Below the pieces are notes generated by a model, which saw only the letters and a program-made list of their open reading frames with translations, did not search any database and was not told the DNA's origin. From NCBI GenBank assembly GCA_024679435.1, contig JAIBDK010000032.1, positions 1-12,284 of the forward strand: a stretch of DNA of 12,284 bases. Reading direction: 5' to 3'. The translations under genes were made by a program, and so were the position numbers. Origin of the DNA: Gammaproteobacteria bacterium. Its GTDB lineage: Bacteria; Pseudomonadota; Gammaproteobacteria; Arenicellales; Poriferihabitantaceae. Shown in pieces: positions 5,108 to 12,250 of the stretch; within the stretch, counting starts at the first letter, position 1, and every line of letters starts with the position of its first letter.

Positions 5108-6334
5108 TTAGTTGGAATAAATGGCTTTGCAATTTTCAGGTAGATCTCCTGCAATCCCCATGGCGTATCGTGCAACCGGGTTTTTCAGGGGCGGCATATG
5201 ATTAACTATTCTAATCCCTGTTTGTCGAGCAGTTTTGGATGTCGGCGATGAACTGCCGAATAGTTCCTTAAAACCTTTCATGGTGTTCAGGACGAGTGAA
5301 TTTTCACCTTTGCGCCAACGTTCATAGCGACGTAATACCGATCGCCGAGAAATGTTCAGATGTCGATCGGCTGCCGATTCAACTACCTGGGATAGGGAGG
5401 CGGCATCCATGAAACCGATATTCGCACCGAGTCCGGCAAGGGGATGGGTGATATGCGCGGCGTCTCCAATCAGAGCCGTATTTGTGGAAATATAATGTTC
5501 GGCATGATGTTGGCGTAGCGGGAAATGCGCAGGGGGCTGACAAGCGGTTATACATCCTGGTTGACTTTCAAAAATGGCTGAAAGCGTTGTGCAAAATTCT
5601 TTTTCGTTGAGATTTAACAAGGTTTCAGCATGTTTTCGGTCACAGGACCAAATCAGCGAACAGTGCCCATTTTCCAAAGGAAGCAACGCCACCGGTCCGG
5701 TTGGCAAGAATGCCTGCCATGCGGTGGCTCGGTGACTTTGCGCAAGAGTGACCGTAGTAACGATGGCATCCTGACCATAGTCGAAAAATTCAGTATCTAT
5801 ATTGCTTAGTTCCCGAACCCTGGACCGCGCACCATCGGCTCCTATCAGAAGCTTGCAGTTCAAAGTGCTACCATTATCAAGCTGCAGAATCGGACCTGTG
5901 TCCGTATGTTCTATGTTTAGTAAAGCGGTATCTTCAAATTTCTGAAAATGATAGTTGTGGTTGAGTTTTTCAGCGATGGAATCAACAATTGCGCAATTTT
6001 CTATGATGCATCCTAAATAGGGTCTTGAAAGTGAGGCAGCATCAAAAGAAATGGACGCATTGGACCCATCTTCCCAGACCACCATATCTGTATAACAGGA
6101 TATCCGCTTGTTGCTGATACTTTCCCAAACGTCGAGTGATTTGAACAAATTGATGGATGCAATGTTTAAAGCGCTGACCCTGGCAGAAACCGTTTTCGGA
6201 TTCCACTGAGCCAGGGCATTTTGATCAATTAATGCCGTTCGCAACCCCTGACGCGCAAATAAACAGGCCGCGGTGATACCAATCATACCGCCACCGCAGA
6301 TGGCAACATCGAATTTTTGGAGTTGTTTGTTCAT
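5108..6334 (-). CDS. ubiI: FAD-dependent ubiquinone ring hydroxylase, UbiI (VisC) type
   Basis: UbiI hydroxylates C5 of the octaprenylphenol ring in aerobic ubiquinone synthesis, using FAD, NAD(P)H and O2, within the soluble Ubi complex. The 408-residue protein has the FAD dinucleotide motif CGGGMIG (13-19), the ARVSALNIASINLF block of the UbiH/F/I family (51-64), a MVVWEDG...ISFDA segment and LGCIIEN, both typical of UbiI, the LLIGADGARSRVR motif, and the second FAD motif GDAAHITHPLAG (290-301). The usual AGQGxN reads AGLGAN here (Gln to Leu), a departure from the most common form. The YERWRKGEN stretch near 338-346 also fits UbiI. It starts 25 bases after the ubiH stop in the same transcript; the ribosome site is poor. 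UbiF is the main alternative. Confidence 0.85.
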   Translation of the reverse strand: MNKQLQKFDVAICGGGMIGITAACLFARQGLRTALIDQNALAQWNPKTVSARVSALNIASINLFKSLDVWESISNKRISCYTDMVVWEDGSNASISFDAASLSRPYLGCIIENCAIVDSIAEKLNHNYHFQKFEDTALLNIEHTDTGPILQLDNGSTLNCKLLIGADGARSRVRELSNIDTEFFDYGQDAIVTTVTLAQSHRATAWQAFLPTGPVALLPLENGHCSLIWSCDRKHAETLLNLNEKEFCTTLSAIFESQPGCITACQPPAHFPLRQHHAEHYISTNTALIGDAAHITHPLAGLGANIGFMDAASLSQVVESAADRHLNISRRSVLRRYERWRKGENSLVLNTMKGFKELFGSSSPTSKTARQTGIRIVNHMPPLKNPVARYAMGIAGDLPENCKAIYSN

Positions 6335-6359
6335 GTGATCGGTAACAGATTAGGCTGAA

Positions 6360-7703
6360 TTAGTTTGTGGTTGATCTGGTGCTCTCGGGCGAGCCCAAAC
6401 TCATACCCATGGAAAGTCGTGATTTTTGTTTGTGCAGGCCCATGGTTCGGTTAAGTAGAAATCTTTTCGCGGGCGGGCAGTGTTCGACGGCTGTGAGGCC
6501 GATATTTCGCAGTATTGAAATGCCTGGATATTCGTTTGAAAAAATTCCAATCAGGCTGTGGGTAAATTGCTCCACCATTCTCGTATCGCGAGCTCGAGAT
6601 GCGATATACTGTTGGATCATATCCTGACTTCCTAATTCTTGGTGGTCTGCTGCGAAGATAAGTTCTGCCAGACTAGCAACATCTCTCAATCCCAGATTAA
6701 ATCCCTGTCCGGCAACGGGATGAACTGTGTGAGCGGCGTTGCCAAGTGCGAGGACTCTTCCGTTGGTGGGAGATTTAATGCTGGATTTTTTTAATGGATA
6801 AGATTTTCTGGGTGACGGTTGTGAAAGTACGCCCGCGCGATCACCAAACGTATCCTGCAATTCCAGAATAAAATTGTCGTCATCCAGAGATATTCGATGT
6901 TCTAGATTGTCAGTTTTAGTGGTCCAGACTACGGCATATCTGCCGCTGTCGCGTGGTGTTTCCGGAGTGGCAGCCAGCGGCAGGAATGCGAGAGGACCGT
7001 CGGCAGTGAATCTTTCATAGGCGCGTCCATCGTGCTTTCTATCAGCCGTCACAATGCTCAGAATTGCAGATTGGGGATAGTTATAGCTGTCGGGCAATAA
7101 TCCTATTTTTTCGTTTAGTGGTGATCGTCCTCCGTCACACAAAATTACCATTTTGGTTTCAATTACGCTTGAAAACCCTGGCGTTTTAGGGTTCGAGGGG
7201 TCTGATTTTGATATCTCTACCTGGCAGCGATCATCCGTTTGAATAATGTTTTCAGCGACCCCGGGGCATAGCATGTCTATATTGCTGGTCTGGGAGATCC
7301 TGTCCCATAGTGTTTGCCCTATGGTCCTGGTAGGAACAACATAACCCAGTGCTGGGGTTCCGGAATGGGTGTTGTTGAGGTGGACCTGGCCAAAATTGCC
7401 CTGATTGGAGATGTGAATATTTGTAATTGGCTCAGCGCCATGGATGTCCTTCCAGACATCCATGGCGCTGTAGATTTGTCGCGCACTGTAAGTGAGTGCT
7501 ACGGTGCGCTCATCATAACTGGGTTGTTGGTTGGAACTGAACGGAATCGGTTCGACTACCAGAATAGACTTGTTACTGTTTTCAAGGGCAACCGCAAGAC
7601 TCGCGCCTACCAGTCCACCGCCAATGATGACAATGTCATAGGAGCTATCTGCTTGCATTTTTTTGTTTGCAATCGCGCCAGCGTCGAGATTCTTGGTTGA
7701 CAT
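6360..7703 (-). CDS. ubiH: 2-octaprenyl-6-methoxyphenol hydroxylase UbiH
   Basis: UbiH is the FAD monooxygenase that adds the C1 hydroxyl during aerobic ubiquinone synthesis. The 447-residue protein has YDIVIIGGGLVGAS (22-35) for FAD binding, YDERTVALTYSARQIY (63-78), the characteristic UbiH block, VILCDGGRSPLNEKIG as the middle motif, and GNAAHTVHPVAGQGFNLGLRD (321-341). The N-terminus is about 15 residues longer than usual; an internal ATG (Met16, at 7658) would trim it but has no better ribosome site. I keep the first ATG because it overlaps the pepP stop as TAATG, a typical coupling arrangement. The C-terminal tail past about 430 is Ser/Thr-rich. Confidence 0.93.
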   Translation of the reverse strand: MSTKNLDAGAIANKKMQADSSYDIVIIGGGLVGASLAVALENSNKSILVVEPIPFSSNQQPSYDERTVALTYSARQIYSAMDVWKDIHGAEPITNIHISNQGNFGQVHLNNTHSGTPALGYVVPTRTIGQTLWDRISQTSNIDMLCPGVAENIIQTDDRCQVEISKSDPSNPKTPGFSSVIETKMVILCDGGRSPLNEKIGLLPDSYNYPQSAILSIVTADRKHDGRAYERFTADGPLAFLPLAATPETPRDSGRYAVVWTTKTDNLEHRISLDDDNFILELQDTFGDRAGVLSQPSPRKSYPLKKSSIKSPTNGRVLALGNAAHTVHPVAGQGFNLGLRDVASLAELIFAADHQELGSQDMIQQYIASRARDTRMVEQFTHSLIGIFSNEYPGISILRNIGLTAVEHCPPAKRFLLNRTMGLHKQKSRLSMGMSLGSPESTRSTTN

Positions 7704-9004
7704 TATCCAGCCATTAGTCTTTCTATTTCGTCCGGATCTTTGGGTACGTCTCCGCTCAGTATCTCGTTGCCGTTCCGTGTGACGTGGACATCATCCTCTA
7801 TGCGAATTCCTATATTGTGCCATTTTTCATCAACGTCATCGGATGGTGAAATGTAAAGCCCTGGCTCTACCGTCAATACCATTCCCGGTTCGAGCAGTCT
7901 CCAGTCATCATCAATTTTATAATCACCGACATCATGCACGTCCATACCGAGCCAGTGACCGGTGCGATGTACATAGAATTTCTGATACGCCCCGGTTTCA
8001 ATTAAATCATTTATGTTGCCGGACAAAAGGCCAATATCCACTAATCCGCTGGTTAGTGCTTCCACTGCAGAATCATGATACTGAATCACCGTATTATTGG
8101 GTTTAACAGCCTCGATAGACGCCAGCTGGGCAGCCAGAATTACGTCATAGAGTGCACGTTGTTCGGCGGAGTACTTTCCGTTTACGGGAAAGGTGCGGGT
8201 GATATCCGAGGCATAACAGTCGATTTCCGCACCAGCATCGATTAACAGCAGATCGCCATCATTGAGAATACAGTTGTTATCGATATAATGCAGGATACAG
8301 GCATTTTCGCCACCCGCCACGATTGATGGGTAGGCATTGTATTCACTCCCGCCTAGTCGAAACTCGCACTCCATTTCTGCTTGCACCTGATATTCAAATT
8401 TCCCAGGTTCCGTATATTGCATGGCCCTTACATGGCCTGCCGCTGCTAGTTTTGACGCAGCGCGCATAATACTCATTTCCTCTTTTTGTTTTATCAGTCG
8501 CATTTCATGGAGAATATGGCGAAGATCAACATATTCCCAGGGCGCCTGAACACCAGATCGCCGCTTACTCCTTACCGCTTTAATTCCAGTTAGAATTTCG
8601 CTGTCAAATTGCGGATAGCGACCCATCATGGTATACACTTTTTCCTGATTGTCCATAAACTCAGGAAGACGGTCGTTGAGTTCGTGGATCGGGAATGCCT
8701 GGTCAGCGCCATAGGATTCAATCGCACCTTCAATGCCCGCGCGACGTCCGTCCCATTGTTCCTTCAAGGGATCTTTTTCGCGGCAGAACAGCACAAATTC
8801 ACCTTCTTTTCTCCCCGGGATGAAAACCGCGACGGCTTCCGGTTCAGGAAAATGCGTCAGGTAGTAAAAATCACTGTCAGGCCTGAACTGAAATAGGACG
8901 TCTCCATTTCGAGACTGATGATGTGCCGTAGTAATAATGGCAATCCCGCCTTCGATCATGCTCATCAAATCCTGACGTCTTTTATGATAGATTTTTTGAT
9001 TCAT
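7703..9004 (-). CDS. pepP: Xaa-Pro aminopeptidase PepP
   Basis: PepP removes the N-terminal residue when proline is second, using two Mn(II) ions, in the cytosol. The 433-residue protein has the N-terminal aminopeptidase-P domain (about 1-165, with FRPDSDFYYLT and FCREKDPLKEQWDG) and the C-terminal pita-bread catalytic domain. All five metal ligands are present: Asp256 (LLIDAGAE), Asp267 (ASDITRTFPVNG), His350 (HRTGHWLGMDVHD), Glu380 (VEPGLYI) and Glu403 (GIRIEDDV). Length matches E. coli PepP. Its stop shares one base with the ubiH start. The linkage pepP-ubiH-ubiI is widely conserved in gammaproteobacteria. The ATG at 9004 lacks a good Shine-Dalgarno and overlaps the stop of a seven-codon upstream frame (9024-9001). 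Confidence 0.95.
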   Translation of the reverse strand: MNQKIYHKRRQDLMSMIEGGIAIITTAHHQSRNGDVLFQFRPDSDFYYLTHFPEPEAVAVFIPGRKEGEFVLFCREKDPLKEQWDGRRAGIEGAIESYGADQAFPIHELNDRLPEFMDNQEKVYTMMGRYPQFDSEILTGIKAVRSKRRSGVQAPWEYVDLRHILHEMRLIKQKEEMSIMRAASKLAAAGHVRAMQYTEPGKFEYQVQAEMECEFRLGGSEYNAYPSIVAGGENACILHYIDNNCILNDGDLLLIDAGAEIDCYASDITRTFPVNGKYSAEQRALYDVILAAQLASIEAVKPNNTVIQYHDSAVEALTSGLVDIGLLSGNINDLIETGAYQKFYVHRTGHWLGMDVHDVGDYKIDDDWRLLEPGMVLTVEPGLYISPSDDVDEKWHNIGIRIEDDVHVTRNGNEILSGDVPKDPDEIERLMAG

Positions 9005-9052
9005 GGGTATTTATTTCTATTCATGGGAGTAGGGTTGTCCAATTGAAGGTTG

Positions 9053-9637
9053 CTAGTGTATTCGTTCGCTGAGTTGGTTATTGTTTTTGAAGCCTGACGC
9101 CTCATCGAAGATTATTTGTATTCCGACCCTGAGATACTCTTCAACTTCCGAGAAAGCTTTTTCTTCTTCTTCCAGATGATGAGACGCGGAATCCGTTAAA
9201 TCAACTTCCATGCCGCAGATATCCATAATATCCTGAATAACTTCCTGAGCCTCAGCGTTTTGTTCCGAAATTGCGCTATCGCCATCATGGCAAAACCCCT
9301 GAACGAAGCCGCCGCACCAGCTGGCAATTTCATCCACTCTTGCGGTTATATGTTCTTCATCGCCGGCAAGTAACAGGTTGAAGGTGGGGGCGCTGGATTC
9401 CAGTTCACGCAAAATTAGTTCAAATAAACCTTCCAGTAAAGCGGTATCCTCATCTGCGGAGAACTGGAAAAGGTACATACGGTTTCCAATCTCAGTGGTG
9501 GTGATTCCTCTGCAAGCCAGTCCGGTAAGCAAGCCGTGCGCCTCGGCAGCCCCACTTTTCCATGATGAGGATTTAAGCTTTTCATTCAGCTCAGCGTAGA
9601 TTTTTCTCTGGAACTGTTTCGGGTCCGTCTGGTTCAT
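9053..9637 (-). CDS. ygfB: YgfB / UPF0149 family protein
   Basis: The 194-residue protein has the UPF0149 layout: SGAAEAHGLLTGLACRG near 28-44, then an acidic helical middle (FSADEDTALLEGLFELILREL) and IASWCGGFVQGF, followed by an acidic end (HHLEEEEKAFSEVEEYLRVG). There is no SEC-C zinc tail of the longer YecA type. The biochemical role is not settled. In Pseudomonas aeruginosa YgfB is reported to affect AlpA-dependent ampDh3 expression and beta-lactam susceptibility; whether this applies here is unknown. It lies upstream of pepP in the same direction, the usual place for ygfB. The ATG at 9637 has no clear ribosome site. Confidence 0.88.
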   Translation of the reverse strand: MNQTDPKQFQRKIYAELNEKLKSSSWKSGAAEAHGLLTGLACRGITTTEIGNRMYLFQFSADEDTALLEGLFELILRELESSAPTFNLLLAGDEEHITARVDEIASWCGGFVQGFCHDGDSAISEQNAEAQEVIQDIMDICGMEVDLTDSASHHLEEEEKAFSEVEEYLRVGIQIIFDEASGFKNNNQLSERIH

Positions 9638-9677
9638 GCTGGGTCGTCGAAAAATTGTTAAGACTAGGTTGTCGGGT

Positions 9678-9693
9678 AACTACCAGGGTAGTT
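9678..9693. repeat. Short palindrome at the SDR stop codon
   Basis: AACTACC (9678-9684) and GGTAGTT (9687-9693) are complementary around two bases and include the SDR stop codon. There is no T-run on the minus strand after it, so termination is doubtful. It may be only a mild pause or mRNA-end structure. Confidence 0.25.
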
Positions 9694-10339
9694 CGTAACC
9701 TTCAGCATGCCAGAAAGTACCGCTATCTTTCAGGGAGGCGGCGTCTATTCGGTCGACAATGCCTTTGGCGGCATCGCCTGGATCAATTCCGTTACCCCGG
9801 GTCATTTCAGTGGCCACAAAGCCGGGATGCAAAATTGTAACCGTGATTTCCCTATCTTTAAGGTCCCTTGCAAGGCTGACGCCCAGGGCGTTGGCACCGG
9901 CTTTGGAGATTCTGTACCCATAGCTTCCTCCTGATCCATTATCGGCAATATAACCCATGCGGCTACTCATAATTCCAATTTTGGCGCCTTTGCCCAGGTT
10001 GTCCTGCAGCGCATGGACAACCCTGAGGGGGCCTAGTGTGTTGACTTCAAACTGGCGTTGAATCCGTCCAAAATCCATATCTTCCAGTGATTCTTTTGAC
10101 AGTATCCCGGCGCTGTGGATGAGAACATCCACACGAGAGTCGCCGAGCTTTTCTTTCAATCGGGATACCCCGGATGATAAAGAAACGTCTACATCTGTGA
10201 TTACATCTGCTGAAATGTTTGAAAGTTCCCCCTGTGACTGTCGGCACGTTGTAATAACATGGTCTCCGCGCTGGGAGTATTGACGACACAGCTCAAAGCC
10301 AATGCCCCGGTTTCCACCAATTATAAGGACGTTTTTCAT
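9680..10339 (-). CDS. Short-chain dehydrogenase/reductase (SDR), C-factor-like
   Basis: A classical SDR of 219 residues. The nucleotide-binding motif is IGGNRGIG (7-14), where the first Gly-rich position often has Thr or Ser. HSAG (75-78) is the NNAG-type motif and Asn100 is the structural Asn. The catalytic set is Ser125/126 (MSSRMG), Tyr142 and Lys146 (YRISK), followed by HPGFVATEM. The C-terminus ends EGYELPW, typical of the C-factor/CsgA-like SDR group. Arg11 hints at NADP use but this is weak. The substrate is unknown. It is transcribed toward ygfB and separated from it by 42 bases, so it may lead the ygfB-pepP-ubiH-ubiI transcript. It is not a standard member of this neighbourhood. Confidence 0.88.
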   Translation of the reverse strand: MKNVLIIGGNRGIGFELCRQYSQRGDHVITTCRQSQGELSNISADVITDVDVSLSSGVSRLKEKLGDSRVDVLIHSAGILSKESLEDMDFGRIQRQFEVNTLGPLRVVHALQDNLGKGAKIGIMSSRMGYIADNGSGGSYGYRISKAGANALGVSLARDLKDREITVTILHPGFVATEMTRGNGIDPGDAAKGIVDRIDAASLKDSGTFWHAEGYELPW

Positions 10340-10447
10340 GGGTTATCTGATTATTACTGAAAGTTTATTTGAGTGCCCTATTGTAAACCACGTAAAGGCT
10401 AAATCTGCATCGTGGATTGCATTTCCTCGCCGATGAATAGGTTAAAA

Positions 10448-10468
10448 TTCACGGGATTTCCCCGTGAA
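10448..10468. repeat. Strong 8-bp hairpin in the SDR/TIGR02449 divergent region
   Basis: TTCACGGG (10448-10455) and CCCGTGAA (10461-10468) are perfect complements with a 5-base loop. On the minus strand the stem is followed at once by TTTTAA, so it resembles a weak terminator for leftward transcription. It lies about 110 bases upstream of the SDR start and could be an attenuator in its leader. An operator is also possible. Confidence 0.45.
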
Positions 10469-10494
10469 GGACAAAAGTTGATATATTTATGCGT

Positions 10495-10543
10495 CGATCA
10501 AAGTAGGCCATCAATTTAATATGCGCCGTTTTTGATCGTTTTT
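10495..10543 (+). terminator. Terminator-like inverted repeat with T-run in the divergent region
   Basis: CGATCAAA (10495-10502) pairs with TTTGATCG (10531-10538), and the right arm runs into five T. The 28-base loop is long for a terminator, but GGC and GCC inside could pair further. If real, it would end a short rightward RNA starting after about 10400 and lying wholly between genes. No promoter was identified, so a small RNA is only a possibility. Confidence 0.3.
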
Positions 10544-10574
10544 AATAGAAGGTTTCATATTAAAATAGGCCATC
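10504..10574 (+). repeat. Direct repeat TAGGCCATC, two copies
   Basis: TAGGCCATC occurs at 10504-10512 and 10566-10574, 62 bases apart (six helical turns), both upstream of the small coiled-coil gene. Same-face spacing suggests a possible pair of protein sites; chance is not excluded for a 9-mer. Confidence 0.3.
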
Positions 10575-10629
10575 TCCGATGATTCGGAAAATACCTAAAT
10601 CGATTAAATAAAAAGTGCTGGTGGAATAT

Positions 10630-10833
10630 ATGGCGGAAGATACGATACAGAAACTTGAGCAACGAATTTCGGATATGATCGAGCTGTGTGAAAAAATGGG
10701 TCGAGAAAATCAACTTCTGAAAACGGATCAACAAATGTTGCGTCAGGAGTTTGCATCCCTTCAGGAAAAAAATAAGATAGCCAGAGGACGGGTTGAGCAG
10801 ATTGTAGCCAGATTAAAATCTCTGGAATCCTGA
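10630..10833 (+). CDS. TIGR02449 family small coiled-coil protein (ZapB-like)
   Basis: A 67-residue, highly charged helical protein with heptad-like spacing of hydrophobics throughout (KLEQRISDMIELCEKMG, then LLKTDQQMLRQEFASL, then IARGRVEQIVARLKSLE), so almost entirely coiled coil. Small proteins of this type (TIGR02449) sit just before zapA in Pseudomonas-type genomes and resemble ZapB in size and form. A role at the division ring beside ZapA is inferred from position only. I start at the ATG at 10630, because MAEDTIQKLEQRI fits the family and GGTGGA precedes it; the in-frame GTG at 10615 would add five residues. Confidence 0.8.
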   Translation: MAEDTIQKLEQRISDMIELCEKMGRENQLLKTDQQMLRQEFASLQEKNKIARGRVEQIVARLKSLES

Positions 10834-10889
10834 TTTTCGGTTTCGAATCAATCTGATCGCTACGGTAACTATCGCGCTAATTTATCGCA

Positions 10890-10922
10890 ATGACAAATAA
10901 ACCGGGAAAGACAAAGTTTTGA
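10890..10922 (+). CDS. Ten-codon upstream frame overlapping the zapA start
   Basis: ATG at 10890 opens a ten-codon frame (MTNKPGKTKF) whose TGA at 10920-10922 overlaps the zapA TTG at 10919-10921. Ribosomes ending here could re-initiate at zapA, which would explain use of a weak TTG start. Translation is not demonstrated, and no strong Shine-Dalgarno precedes this ATG. Confidence 0.25.
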   Translation: MTNKPGKTKF

Positions 10923-11230
10923 ACAGCCAGAAAAAAAGTGTCAAGGTAAGTATTATGCAGCGTGAGTTCACGGTTGCGTGCGCTGAAGATGAAATGGAGG
11001 GGCTTATCGAAGCCGCTACCTACCTTGATAAACAAATGCGTTCTATTTCTGAGGGGGGGCAGGTTTTGGGAATTGATCGATGCGCCATTATGGCGGGGTT
11101 AAATATTAGTCATTCATATTTGCAGTTGCAAAACACGGTGAAGGCGCGGGAAGAGGTTGAATCCAGATTAGAAACTCTTCATGAACAGGTTGAGAAATGC
11201 GTGTCAAATCTGGAGCAGGGAACCGGTTAG
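10919..11230 (+). CDS. zapA: Cell division protein ZapA
   Basis: ZapA binds and bundles FtsZ at the Z-ring. The 103-residue protein aligns with E. coli ZapA: VKVSIMQREFTVAC (8-21) matches the beta-hairpin, then AATYLDKQMRSI (32-43), IDRCAIMAGLNISHSYL (52-68) and a C-terminal coiled coil (about 70-98, VKAREEVESRLETLHEQVEKCVSNL) that forms the tetramer. The start must be TTG at 10919, because the next Met (13) would remove the first strand and an in-frame stop lies just upstream. It follows the TIGR02449 gene by 85 bases and is probably cotranscribed with it. 6S RNA begins about 105 bases later, the arrangement seen in many gammaproteobacteria. Confidence 0.9.
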   Translation: MNSQKKSVKVSIMQREFTVACAEDEMEGLIEAATYLDKQMRSISEGGQVLGIDRCAIMAGLNISHSYLQLQNTVKAREEVESRLETLHEQVEKCVSNLEQGTG

Positions 11231-11323
11231 AAAAACGCAGTATGTCGTCAGGTTGCGCGAAGGCGTCGGTCTTGCTAAATCGTTCCAATTGAATTCTGAT
11301 GGTTTATTTTATACGTTCTCTGG

Positions 11324-11329
11324 TAAAAT
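11324..11329 (+). promoter_or_regulatory. Probable -10 element of the 6S RNA promoter
   Basis: TAAAAT lies 7-11 bases before the predicted 6S 5' end, in an A+T-rich stretch between zapA and the RNA. It differs from TATAAT at one base. The -35 is not clear (GTTTAT at 17 bases is weak). Confidence 0.45.
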
Positions 11330-11336
11330 CTCACTC

Positions 11337-11530
11337 TGGTATTACCTGCTGTGTTCGAGTTGTTCTCCGAATCCCTTAGAACCTAATATTTAGTACCGGG
11401 TGCTGTTATGGCCAACGGGCGTGCAAGACCCCGGAGTAATCCGGCGTGATTCCCGAAGTTGTCCTTTGTGCCCACTTGAACCTTCTGGTTCAAGGTAAAG
11501 TGAACATACGGCACTTGCGGGTAATATCGT
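11337..11530 (+). ncRNA. ssrS: 6S RNA
   Basis: 6S RNA mimics an open promoter and sequesters sigma-70 RNA polymerase in stationary phase. It lies between zapA and the cyclo-ligase gene, its classical site. The closing stem pairs ATTACCTGC (11341-11349) with GCGGGTAAT (11517-11525), with one G-U pair. Near the 3' side CTTGAACC (11475-11482) and GGTTCAAG (11487-11494) form a perfect hairpin that matches the same hairpin in E. coli 6S. AATATTTAGTACC near 11385-11397 resembles the GATATTTCATACC segment of the E. coli RNA. About 190 bases, normal for the family. Exact ends are uncertain by a few bases; five T follow at 11530-11534. Confidence 0.88.
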
Positions 11531-11550
11531 TTTTCTATCAATCCTTTCAG

Positions 11551-11576
11551 TGCCTGCGTATTACAGGTAACTTTTT
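11551..11576 (+). terminator. Weak hairpin plus T-run between 6S RNA and the cyclo-ligase gene
   Basis: TGCCTG (11551-11556) pairs with CAGGTA (11564-11569, one G-U) and five T follow at 11572-11576, after three spacer bases. It would reduce read-through into fau, or mark a 3' end of a longer 6S precursor. The stem is short, so efficiency is doubtful. Confidence 0.35.
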
Positions 11577-11601
11577 CATCTCTGCGCTTCATCTGGTTCT
11601 C

Positions 11602-12195
11602 ATGGGCACTTCTAGTAAGTCAATAATAAGAAAAATCATCCGGGATCGAAGGCGCGGTTTGTCTGATGACCAGCGAATCTGTGCTGCTAAAGGATTGCTC
11701 GACCAACTGCTGGCCCTATCAGCTTTTCAGGAAGCGCAATCTATTGCAATGTATCTGGTTAACGATGGAGAGATCGATCCCGTTGAGGTGATGAAATGGT
11801 GTTGGAGAAATGGTCGACGAGCCTATGTTCCCGTTATTACTTCGGAAAAAGGCAGCACGCTCTTATTCGCCGAACTGCAGGAAGATACGCAATTTACTGA
11901 AAATCAATTCGGCATTAAAGAACCGGTGACGGCTCCGGAAATGTTGGTTGAGGCAAGTGCGCTCGATCTTGTGCTTATGCCTCTGGTTGCCTTTGACTCT
12001 CGTGGGAACCGAGTGGGCATGGGGGGAGGATATTATGATAGGACATTTGAATTCATCTGCAGCACCTCGGCTTCTAAACCGGTCCTTATTGGTATTGCCC
12101 ACGAGATTCAGAAAGTCGAAGAAATTAACGCTGAGTCCTGGGATATTCCATTATCCCTGGTGGTTACAGATTGTGGTATCTATCAGCTTGGGTAA
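11602..12195 (+). CDS. fau: 5-formyltetrahydrofolate cyclo-ligase (YgfA/Fau)
   Basis: The enzyme uses ATP to turn 5-formyl-THF into 5,10-methenyl-THF in cytosolic one-carbon metabolism. From the ATG at 11602 the protein has 197 residues, the family's usual length. It has an N-terminal basic region (IIRKIIRDRRRGLSDDQR) that contacts phosphate, YLVNDGEIDP, the GIKEP segment, LMPLVAFDSRGNRVGMGGGYYDRTF (the conserved RxGxGGGYYDR loop for ATP/substrate), and a C-terminal DIPLSLVVTDCGI. The frame is open upstream to 11446, but that part overlaps 6S RNA and has no family similarity, so I reject it. The ribosome site before the ATG is poor. Linkage to ssrS is conserved; in E. coli the pair can be cotranscribed. 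Confidence 0.93.
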   Translation: MGTSSKSIIRKIIRDRRRGLSDDQRICAAKGLLDQLLALSAFQEAQSIAMYLVNDGEIDPVEVMKWCWRNGRRAYVPVITSEKGSTLLFAELQEDTQFTENQFGIKEPVTAPEMLVEASALDLVLMPLVAFDSRGNRVGMGGGYYDRTFEFICSTSASKPVLIGIAHEIQKVEEINAESWDIPLSLVVTDCGIYQLG

Positions 12196-12223
12196 TTATC
12201 GGTGCCGGCGAAACTGGATTTTG

Positions 12224-12250
12224 AGTGAAATCATAGTGACTGGCTTCACT
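12224..12250. repeat. Inverted repeat after the cyclo-ligase gene
   Basis: AGTGAA (12224-12229) pairs with TTCACT (12245-12250) with a 15-base loop. No T-run follows, so it is a poor terminator candidate. No gene is seen between 12196 and the window end. Confidence 0.25.

Noticed and set aside
7314..7700. 128-codon plus-strand frame
   Set aside because: Antisense shadow of ubiH with no support.
11446..11601. N-terminal extension of the cyclo-ligase by 52 codons
   Set aside because: It overlaps the 3' part of 6S RNA and has no similarity to the family; the ATG at 11602 gives the normal length.
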